Part shown: piece after piece, positions 58,001-64,000 of the stretch
How positions within the stretch are numbered: position 1 is the first letter of the stretch
How the letters are laid out: each line of letters begins with the position of its first letter
From: Bradyrhizobium commune
GTDB taxonomy: Bacteria; Pseudomonadota; Alphaproteobacteria; Rhizobiales; Xanthobacteraceae
Direction of reading: 5' to 3'
DNA length: 64,000 nucleotides
Assembly (NCBI RefSeq): GCF_015624505.1
Contig: NZ_CP061379.1
Coordinates: 3,038,001-3,102,000 of the forward strand
Translations under genes and position numbers: made by a program
Notes under the pieces: model-generated
What the model was told of the DNA's origin: nothing
The model's database searches: none
What the model saw: the letters and a program-made list of their open reading frames with translations, nothing else

Positions 58001-58447
58001 TCAATTCCGAAACTGCTCCAGAAACATCCGCAGACTGTCATGCGGGCTCTCGACGTCCGTGATCAGCCAGCCCTCCGGTCCGTTGACCAGGATGAAGTTC
58101 AGCGTCACCCGTCGGCCGTGATTGTCGAAATTGGCCGCGACATAGGTCTTGTCGAATTGCTTGCGGATGATCGCGATCGCGACCGGGCCGAGCTTCCAGC
58201 TCGGGCTCTGCACGATGAAGTCATAGGGTTCGGTCCGCGGCGCGGACCATACCTTGCGCAAGGAGGGGTCGAAGAATTGCCGGGCGGTCGCGGCGTCCCG
58301 CGGCAGGCCCTTGGACAGCTCCGGCGCGCCCTCGCCATAATAGGCGTAGACGTTGCGGACCAGCGATTCCGGGGTGCGGAAGCCTGCCTCGGCTGCACCC
58401 AGCCAAAGCCCGGCGAAAAGGGCCCCAATGCCCAGAAGTTCCCTCAT
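58001..58447 (-). CDS. Secreted DUF3828-like hypothetical protein
   Basis: A 148-residue protein with an N-terminal signal peptide (MRELLGIGALFAGLWLGAAE, cleavage near EAG). The mature part, with ESLVRNVYAYYGEG, FDPSLRKVW and a C-terminal TLNFILVNGPEGWLITDVES, has the look of the DUF3828 family, an NTF2-like fold of unknown role. It is convergent with the pseudouridine synthase and divergent from the ATP12-type gene, whose start is 77 bases away. Confidence 0.75.
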   Translation of the reverse strand: MRELLGIGALFAGLWLGAAEAGFRTPESLVRNVYAYYGEGAPELSKGLPRDAATARQFFDPSLRKVWSAPRTEPYDFIVQSPSWKLGPVAIAIIRKQFDKTYVAANFDNHGRRVTLNFILVNGPEGWLITDVESPHDSLRMFLEQFRN

Positions 58448-58523
58448 GCCCCGCCGCTCGCTTTATCGGCCGCCGGTCTTATCGTACAAGCCTAGCATTG
58501 AGCGACCGGGACCGAAAACTCAC

Positions 58524-59303
58524 ATGCGCGAATTGTTCGATGAAGCTGCGGGCCAGCCCCCGCGCGATCCGTACGAGGCGGCCCGCCAATCGGCGCGCAC
58601 GCCGCTGCGCAAGCGCTTCTACAAGGAGGCAGGCGTCACTGAAGCCGAGGACGGCTTTGCCATCACGCTCGACGGCAAGCCGATCCGCACGCCCTCCGGC
58701 CGCCAGGTCGCGATCCCCTCGCGCCCGCTCGCAGATGCCGTGGCCGCGGAATGGAGGGCCCAGGGCGAGACGATCGATCCCGTGGCCATGCCGCTGACGC
58801 GGATCGCCAACAGCGTGGTCGAGGGCGTCGTCGACCGTGTCGCGCTCGTCAGCGACGACCTCGCAAAATACTTCGAGAGCGACCTGCTGTTCTACCGCGC
58901 CGGCCACCCCGAGGGCCTGGTCGCCCGCGAGGCCGCGCATTGGGACCCCGTGCTGTTCTGGGCCGCGGAGCGGCTCGGGGCGCATTTCATCCTGTCCGAA
59001 GGCGTCATGCAGGTAAAGCAGCCGGACGAGGCCGTTTTGGCCGCGCGCGCCGCGCTCCCCGGCGATGCCTGGTCGGTCGCAGCCCTTCACGTGGTCACGA
59101 CCCTGACCGGCTCGGCGCTGTTGGCGCTGGCGCTGGCCCATGGTGTGCGCGATGCCGACCAGGTCTGGGCTGCTGCGCATGTCGACGAGGACTGGAACGC
59201 GGAGAAATGGGGGGTGGACGAGGAGGCGGCCGTCCGCCGGGCCGCCCGCCTGAAGGATTTCCAGGCCGCGGTGACGGTTTTGGCGGCGGCCAAAGGTCCT
59301 TAA
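58524..59303 (+). CDS. ATP12-family F1-ATPase assembly chaperone
   Basis: A 259-residue homologue of ATP12, which in mitochondria helps the F1 alpha subunit assemble; the bacterial family is largely alphaproteobacterial. It contains RKRFYKEAGVTEAEDGFAIT, LDGKPIRTPSGRQVAIPSRP, the conserved MPLTRIANSVVEGV, and YFESDLLFYRAGHPEGL. The start is the ATG giving MRELFDEAAGQPPRDPYEAA; no strong ribosome site is visible and the upstream frame lacks family similarity. It is not near the atp genes here. Confidence 0.9.
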   Translation: MRELFDEAAGQPPRDPYEAARQSARTPLRKRFYKEAGVTEAEDGFAITLDGKPIRTPSGRQVAIPSRPLADAVAAEWRAQGETIDPVAMPLTRIANSVVEGVVDRVALVSDDLAKYFESDLLFYRAGHPEGLVAREAAHWDPVLFWAAERLGAHFILSEGVMQVKQPDEAVLAARAALPGDAWSVAALHVVTTLTGSALLALALAHGVRDADQVWAAAHVDEDWNAEKWGVDEEAAVRRAARLKDFQAAVTVLAAAKGP

Positions 59304-59360
59304 CGAGAGGTTTACGAGGGCGGCCTTAGGGTGGGGGCAGCGTTCTGCTGGGCCCTCAAA

Positions 59361-60998
59361 ATGCCAACGCCGATAAGCTCGATCGTTCCCGTCAGTGCTG
59401 CCAGCCCTGTGGCTGATGCGGCGACGCCCGATCTCGTGCTTCAGGCCGGCAGCGTGGTCGACGCCAGGGTGGTCAGCGTGCTCGCCGACAATCTGGTGCG
59501 GATCGCGATTGCCAACCTCTCCCTCGACGTGACGTCCGAAGTCGCGCTCACGCCGGGCCAAAACCTTCAGCTCGCGGTGTCGCAGAACGACGGTACGATC
59601 CGGCTCGCCGTCGTCAATAGCGCAGGCGGGACGGCGGCCGATCAGGTGACGCTGACGCCCACGGCTGCGTCGCTGGTGGACAGTCCCTCGCTCGTGCCGT
59701 CCGCGACCGCGGCGCGCAATCCCCTGACGCCGTCGGAGCAAGTCGCCGTCACATTGGCCTCGGCTGAGGCTGTCACGAAGCAGGGCAGCCAGGCGCCGCT
59801 GTTCGCCAACCTCGCCGCGGTCGTCACCGGCAGCGATTTGCCGGCGGGACTGAAGCAGGCGGTGCTTGATGTGCTGACGCAGCAGACGCCGCTCAACACC
59901 GCCCTCGACGGCGCGGACATCGCATCCGCATTCCAGAAGTCCGGGCTGTTCCTCGAGGCTTCGCTGGCCGCAGGCGTGACGCCTTCATCGGGAGCAGTGC
60001 CGGACCTGAAGGCGGCGCTGCTGGTGCTGCGGCAAACTCTGGCGGCCGCTTCTGGCACGCTCGAGGCCGGCGTGCCGCAGACACCGGTGCAGGGCGCCGC
60101 ACGACCGGCGAGCACCGCGGCCGCGCCGCAGGCCGCAACGACTGCGGCTCAAGTCTCGGCGACCGTACAGGCGGCCGCGCAGCCATCCGACGCGGAGGTC
60201 GCCCAACCAGCACAACTGCCGCGCGGCGCGGCGCTTGCAGCCGCCGTTCTCGCCGACCTCGCGACCGAAGCCCCGCAGGCGGCACTTCCGCGGACAGCGG
60301 CCGCGGGCCTTGCCGCGAGCCTGCTGCAAGAGGTCACGCAAAACCTGCCGCGCGTGATCGGCAATGTGCCGGGCTCCAACAAGGCCGTACCTGATGGCCA
60401 TGTCTTCGAGGCGGCCGCGCGCACGACCACGCCGCCGCCGTTTCGCGGCGCGCTGCCACAGCCGCAATCCATCGCCTCGCCATCGCTTGCGCCGGACACG
60501 CCGCTCGCTGCCACCGTGCACCGCCTGCTCGACGACACCGATGCCGCGATCGCGCGGCAGACCTTGCTCCAGGTCGCTTCGCTTCCGGATCGCGTCGATG
60601 CCAGCGGGCACCGGATCGACCCGACCGTGCCGCAGTGGAATTTCGAGATCCCCTTCGCGACCCCGCAAGGCACCGCGATGGCGCAATTCGAGATCTCGCG
60701 CGATGGCGGTGGCGAGTCGGCCGATCCCGCCAAGCGGGCCTGGCGCGCGCGCTTCTCGCTCAATGTCGAGCCGACCGGCCCCGTGCACGCGCTGATCACG
60801 CTCAACGGCGACAAGACCTTCGTGCGGATGTGGGCGGAGCGGCCGGCGACCGCGCAACAGCTCCGTGCCGGCATCGGCGAGCTCAGCCAGGCCCTGACCA
60901 AGGCCGAGCTGAAGCCCGGCGACATCGTGGTGCGCGACGGCACCCCGCCGCAGCCGCTACCTGCCCGCGCCGGGCATTTTCTGGATCGCGCCACATGA
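59361..60998 (+). CDS. FliK-like flagellar hook-length control C-terminal domain protein
   Basis: A 545-residue protein. The N-terminal 100 residues form a small beta-rich domain (LVLQAGSVVDARVVSVLADN). The middle is a long Ala/Pro/Gln-rich, low-complexity stretch. The C-terminus (VHALITLNGDKTFVRMWAER, then LRAGIGELSQALTKAELKPG) resembles the FliK/Flg_hook domain that signals the switch of the type III export gate. I start at the ATG giving MPTPISSIVPVSA; a GTG ten codons upstream is possible. Its last bases overlap the next gene, which encodes an FlhB C-domain homologue, supporting an export-related role. No other flagellar gene is visible nearby. Confidence 0.8.
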   Translation: MPTPISSIVPVSAASPVADAATPDLVLQAGSVVDARVVSVLADNLVRIAIANLSLDVTSEVALTPGQNLQLAVSQNDGTIRLAVVNSAGGTAADQVTLTPTAASLVDSPSLVPSATAARNPLTPSEQVAVTLASAEAVTKQGSQAPLFANLAAVVTGSDLPAGLKQAVLDVLTQQTPLNTALDGADIASAFQKSGLFLEASLAAGVTPSSGAVPDLKAALLVLRQTLAAASGTLEAGVPQTPVQGAARPASTAAAPQAATTAAQVSATVQAAAQPSDAEVAQPAQLPRGAALAAAVLADLATEAPQAALPRTAAAGLAASLLQEVTQNLPRVIGNVPGSNKAVPDGHVFEAAARTTTPPPFRGALPQPQSIASPSLAPDTPLAATVHRLLDDTDAAIARQTLLQVASLPDRVDASGHRIDPTVPQWNFEIPFATPQGTAMAQFEISRDGGGESADPAKRAWRARFSLNVEPTGPVHALITLNGDKTFVRMWAERPATAQQLRAGIGELSQALTKAELKPGDIVVRDGTPPQPLPARAGHFLDRAT

Positions 60999-61258
60999 GT
61001 GATGACTCCAAGCTCGCGATTGCGCTGCATTACGAGAAGGGGAGCGGCGCGCCTGTGGTCGTCGCCAAGGGCAAGGGCACGATCGGCGCAAAAATCGTCG
61101 AGATCGCCAAGGCGCACGACATCCCGATCGAGGAGAACGAGGTGTTGGCCGGCGCGCTGTCCAAGGTCGAGCTCGGCGAGGAGATCCCGCCGGACCTCTA
61201 CAAGGCCGTCGCCGAGGTGCTGGTGTTCGTGCTGCGGCTGTCGGGCCGGGCGCGGTAG
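60995..61258 (+). CDS. FlhB C-terminal-domain-like protein (FhlB/YlqH type)
   Basis: An 87-residue stand-alone homologue of the cytoplasmic domain of FlhB, the flagellar export-gate protein. LAIALHYEKGSGAPVVVAKG and IPIEENEVLAGALSKVELGE match the part of FlhB after its self-cleavage site; the NPTH site and the membrane domain are absent. It overlaps the FliK-like gene by four bases, so translation is coupled. By family knowledge such pairs (ylqG-ylqH in Bacillus) are FliK/FlhB relatives of unclear function. A palindromic repeat begins in its stop codon. Confidence 0.88.
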   Translation: MSDDSKLAIALHYEKGSGAPVVVAKGKGTIGAKIVEIAKAHDIPIEENEVLAGALSKVELGEEIPPDLYKAVAEVLVFVLRLSGRAR

Positions 61259-61306
61259 AGCATGATCCGGAAAAGTGTGTAGCGGTTTTCCGAAAAGATC
61301 ATGCTC
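61258..61306. repeat. Palindromic repeat (GAGCATGAYC family), copy 2
   Basis: Arms GAGCATGATC and GATCATGCTC with an inner CCGGAAAAGTG/TTTTCCG-type pairing. It starts at the last base of the upstream stop codon, like the copy at 33458-33505. It is followed 41 bases later by the beta-lactamase start. Confidence 0.85.
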
Positions 61307-61346
61307 AAAAAATGCCCTGTCATCGTTTCAACACGATGGCGGCTGC

Positions 61347-62198
61347 ATGGTCGTGCTATATTCCTCAATTCGACGGACGTTTCGCTTGCTGACCCGCCGC
61401 TTCACCCTCGGTCTTTTCGCCGCAGCCGCGGCGTTGCCGTCGCGTGCATTTGCCAACGTCGCGCCGCCACGCAACGAGATCCGCGAGAGCCTGGCGAAGC
61501 ACTTTACCGATCTCGGCACCGCCGGCACCTTCGTCGGCTACAAGGTCGAGGACTATCTGATCGTCGCGAGTGACCGTGAGCGCTCGGGCGAGGGCAAGCT
61601 GCCGGCCTCGACCTTCAAGATCCCGAACTCGCTGATCGCGCTCGAGACCGGCGTCGTCGCCGACCCCGACAAGGACGTGTTTCCGTGGGATGGCGTGAAG
61701 CGGCCGATCGAAGCCTGGAACAAGGACCACACGCTGCGCAGTGCAATCGCTGTCAGCGCCGTGCCGGTCTATCAGGAGATCGCGCGCCGGATCGGGCAGG
61801 AGCGGATGCAGAAATATGTCGATCTGTTCGACTACGGCAATCGCGACATCGGCGGCGGCATCGATCAGTTCTGGCTGTCCGGCGCGCTGCGCATCGATCC
61901 GATCGAGCAGATCGATTTCGTCGATCGGCTGCGCCGTCGCGCACTGCCGATCTCCAAGCGCAGCCAGGATCTCGTGGCCGACATCCTGCCGGTGACCAAG
62001 GTCGGCGACAGCGTCATCCGCGCCAAGTCGGGATTGACCGGGCGCGAGCAGGGCTCGCTCGGCTGGATGGTCGGCTGGGCCGAGAAGGGCGAGGCACACA
62101 CCGTGTTCGCGCTCAACATGGACTGTCCCGAACAGCGTCACATCGAGGCGCGCATGAGCCTGACGCAAGCCTGCCTTGCCGATATCGGCGCGGTCTGA
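61347..62198 (+). CDS. Class D (OXA-type) beta-lactamase family protein
   Basis: A 283-residue serine beta-lactamase-fold protein. All class D motifs are present: STFK with Ser88 (PASTFKIPNSLIAL), SAV at 137-139, YGN at 163-165, and KSG from Lys227 (IRAKSGLTGREQGSLGW). The N-terminus holds a twin-arginine-like signal (LTRRFTLGLFAAAAALP), so export may be by Tat. The start giving MVVLYSSIRR has no strong ribosome site; a TTG 13 codons later, at LLTRRF, is possible. Chromosomal OXA-like genes are known in many rhizobia; hydrolytic range cannot be told from sequence. Confidence 0.9.
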   Translation: MVVLYSSIRRTFRLLTRRFTLGLFAAAAALPSRAFANVAPPRNEIRESLAKHFTDLGTAGTFVGYKVEDYLIVASDRERSGEGKLPASTFKIPNSLIALETGVVADPDKDVFPWDGVKRPIEAWNKDHTLRSAIAVSAVPVYQEIARRIGQERMQKYVDLFDYGNRDIGGGIDQFWLSGALRIDPIEQIDFVDRLRRRALPISKRSQDLVADILPVTKVGDSVIRAKSGLTGREQGSLGWMVGWAEKGEAHTVFALNMDCPEQRHIEARMSLTQACLADIGAV

Positions 62199-62217
62199 TT
62201 GTTGCGCGGACACAGAA

Positions 62218-62306
62218 GTAGGGTGGGCAAAGGCGCATAGCGCCGTGCCCACCATCTCTCCATACGATGAGCTGTTGGTGGGCACGCTTCGCTTTGCCCA
62301 CCCTAC
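62218..62306. repeat. Palindromic repeat (GTAGGGTGG family), copy 2
   Basis: An inverted repeat starting GTAGGGTGGGCAAAGGCGC and ending TTCGCTTTGCCCACCCTAC, with inner GTGCCCACCA/TGGTGGGCAC arms. It is the same family as 50244-50334 and lies between two convergent genes. Confidence 0.85.
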
Positions 62307-62336
62307 GGCATCGCTGTCAATTTTGCGCGCGCGCCC

Positions 62337-62933
62337 TCACGCCTTGTCGGCCGGCTTCTTCGCCGTCAGCGCCTGGTCGATGGCAAAGCCGCCGATCTCG
62401 CTCATCGCCTGCGAGATCACGTCGCCCTTTCGTGCAAAGCCGCTGGAGAGATAGTCGAACTGGGTTCGCGCCAGCCGCAGCACCTCGATCGGCACGGAGA
62501 CGACGGTTTCGTTGAAATTGTCGACGGAGGCGCGCAGGCTGTCGAGCTCGGTGGTGAGCTTGCCGATGTGGCTTTCCGCGTCCTGCATCAGGGCGAGCAG
62601 CTTGCTGCGCTCGGCGTCGAATGCGGTCCGTTCGGCCGCCGCCGCCGTGGTGACCTCGGCAAGCTGCGCGCGCAACGCCTCGATCTGGCTGACCATGGCA
62701 TCGGAGGCAATCTCGGTAGCCACGCGCAGCTCGGTGCTGCGCGTGCTCTCTTCCTGCGCCTCATGAAAGAGCCGCTCGGCCGACATCGCCCGCTGCGCCA
62801 GCGACTCGATCAGCGCGGCCGCGCGCAGCAGCATCTCGCCGTTACGCCCCGACACCATGCTGGCCATGCGCCGCAGGAAGTCGACGGTTTCGGACGATGG
62901 GGTCGGCGGCAGGGGGACGACCGTGGCGGACAT
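62337..62933 (-). CDS. Coiled-coil hypothetical protein
   Basis: A 198-residue soluble protein that I do not recognise. It is almost all helical: about residues 65-140 have the heptad pattern of a coiled coil (EALRAQLAEVTTAAAAERTA, LMQDAESHIGKLTTELDSLR). The C-terminal part PIEVLRLARTQFDYLSSGFA recalls phasin-like helices but is not a clear match. No signal peptide or membrane span. It stands alone, convergent with the beta-lactamase gene. Confidence 0.75.
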   Translation of the reverse strand: MSATVVPLPPTPSSETVDFLRRMASMVSGRNGEMLLRAAALIESLAQRAMSAERLFHEAQEESTRSTELRVATEIASDAMVSQIEALRAQLAEVTTAAAAERTAFDAERSKLLALMQDAESHIGKLTTELDSLRASVDNFNETVVSVPIEVLRLARTQFDYLSSGFARKGDVISQAMSEIGGFAIDQALTAKKPADKA

Positions 62934-63094
62934 GGTGATACTTGCAGCCAGACGTGATGACCGCCGCCGTACCGACTGGGCTCACGCAACATTCGGCGCC
63001 TGATCGCTGGCTCGGAGCAAGCCTGAATCGCCTGAAACGGTCAACCGCCCCGCACGGGTAAAATCGCGGCAATCCCCGCTATCAAGCCCGGCGA

Positions 63095-63499
63095 TCAGGC
63101 GTCCTTCTGCCGGCCGATCCGCCCGAGATGGGTGAAGCCGAAGCCGGCCGAATATTTCAGGCCATAACCGAGTGCCCGGTCGATGCCGATATGGGCAAGC
63201 CAGATCAAGGCGATGGACAGGGTGAGGGGCGAGGCGAAGCCGAACCCCAGCGTCATCAGCGTCACCGGCGCCATGTAGCTGTGGGCGGCATTGTAGGCCA
63301 GCGCACCGAATTTGGCGTCGGACAGATAGGCCAGGAAGCTCAGATCGGGCACCAGGAAGAGCAGCAGATAGACCGTCCAGGAGCCGCCCCAGGCCGCATA
63401 GAGCGCCGTCATCCCGGCGAACAGAGCGAGCCCCTCGAGCCGCAGCAGGGTCCTGACGCCGCCGGTCACCGCGCCGGTTTCGGCCATCGCTTGGTCCAT
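63095..63499 (-). CDS. DUF4260 family membrane protein
   Basis: A 134-residue integral membrane protein with about four hydrophobic segments. It has GALAYNAAHSYMAPVTLMTL and LIWLAHIGIDRALGYGLKYS, which are typical of DUF4260. The start chosen is the ATG giving MDQAMAETGAVTGG, preceded by CTGGGAGG; the frame extends upstream but overlaps the divergent carboxylase gene. Function of the family is unknown. Confidence 0.85.
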   Translation of the reverse strand: MDQAMAETGAVTGGVRTLLRLEGLALFAGMTALYAAWGGSWTVYLLLFLVPDLSFLAYLSDAKFGALAYNAAHSYMAPVTLMTLGFGFASPLTLSIALIWLAHIGIDRALGYGLKYSAGFGFTHLGRIGRQKDA

Positions 63500-63649
63500 C
63501 GTCGCCTCCCAGGCAAAACTTTGTAATTCCTTGCGCTTTCCCGCTGCCTCAGGGCAGCCCCTGCGGCGCCGAAAGCGGCTTCCCGGTTCGTAAAATGCCG
63601 TGTTAGAACCCCCGGCAATCGCATTTAGGCTAAGAACTGGCGGGAGCAA

Positions 63650-64000
63650 ATGAAGAATATCCTGGACGCCCTTGAAGACCGTCGTGCCGGCGCAAAGCTC
63701 GGCGGTGGCGAGAAGCGCATCGAGGCGCAGCACGCCCGCGGCAAGCTGACCGCGCGCGAGCGCATCGAGCTGCTGCTCGACAAGGGATCGTTCGAGGAGT
63801 TCGACATGTTCGTCGAGCACCGCTCCACCGAGTTCGGCATGGAGAAGACCAAGGTGCCCGGCGACGGCGTCGTCACCGGCTGGGGCACGGTGAATGGCCG
63901 CAAGACGTTTGTCTTTGCCAAGGATTTTACCGTGTTCGGCGGCTCGCTGTCCGAGACCCATGCGCTGAAAATCACAAAGCTCCAGGACATGGCGATGAAG
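63650..64000 (+). CDS. pccB: Acyl-CoA (propionyl-CoA) carboxylase beta subunit, 3' end outside window
   Basis: The first 117 residues of a carboxyltransferase subunit. It begins [20 protein letters not shown] and has the family hallmarks [36 protein letters not shown] and [19 protein letters not shown]. These transfer CO2 from biotin to propionyl-CoA in the methylmalonyl-CoA route. GGGAG lies just upstream of the ATG. The window ends before the stop codon. The propionyl assignment follows from similarity; methylcrotonyl-CoA or another acyl-CoA carboxylase is less likely. Confidence 0.93.
   Translation, partial: MKNILDALEDRRAGAKLGGGEKRIEAQHARGKLTARERIELLLDKGSFEEFDMFVEHRSTEFGMEKTKVPGDGVVTGWGTVNGRKTFVFAKDFTVFGGSLSETHALKITKLQDMAMK

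Overview
The window is about 64 kb of high-GC alphaproteobacterial chromosome, most likely Bradyrhizobium or a close relative in Nitrobacteraceae. Three things point there: the ribosomal and RNA polymerase proteins look bradyrhizobial, the gene order is the rhizobial one, and the intergenic palindromic repeats are of kinds I associate with that genus. The assignment comes from recognition, not from a database search.

Layout. (1) 1-8.5 kb holds catabolic and housekeeping genes: the end of an ACAD10/11-type acyl-CoA dehydrogenase, its APH-fold kinase partner, argE, a 1.1 kb gene-free tract rich in palindromes, two SDR dehydrogenases, a histidine phosphatase and a beta-lactamase-fold hydrolase. 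(2) 8.7-22.7 kb holds tRNA-Trp, secE, nusG, rplK, rplA, an inserted 2-hydroxyacid dehydrogenase, rplJ, rplL, rpoB and rpoC. (3) 22.8-28.2 kb is an accessory module wedged between rpoC and rpsL: a flavoprotein-methyltransferase fusion, an ABC exporter with strongly acidic ends, and a convergent FAD monooxygenase-like gene that overlaps the exporter. (4) 28.4-48.2 kb is the str-S10-spc-alpha superoperon, from rpsL through fusA, tuf, rpsJ to rplO, secY, adk with a histone H1-like tail, rpsM, rpsK, rpoA and rplQ, ending at a strong terminator. (5) 48.2-64 kb is mixed: a diheme cytochrome c, an SDR with a DUF1330 protein, a quinone-reductase-like MDR gene divergent from an HxlR regulator, a porin, a Deg protease/rarA/RluC-type synthase run, an ATP12-type chaperone, a FliK-like plus FlhB C-domain-like pair, a class D beta-lactamase, a coiled-coil protein, a DUF4260 membrane protein and the start of an acyl-CoA carboxylase beta subunit.

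The core is the transcription and translation machinery: both major RNAP subunits plus alpha, both export factors SecE and SecY, elongation factors G and Tu, and about 30 ribosomal proteins. Recognisable control elements are a few promoters (before secE, rpsL and rpsM), terminators (after the phosphotransferase, rplA, rpoC and rplQ) and several intra-operon hairpins. Palindromic repeats of at least six families sit in the gaps, and some lie inside the ribosomal superoperon. The parts most worth following up are the rpoC-rpsL accessory module, the split ACAD11-like kinase/dehydrogenase pair, the tailed adenylate kinase and the stand-alone FliK/FlhB-like pair.
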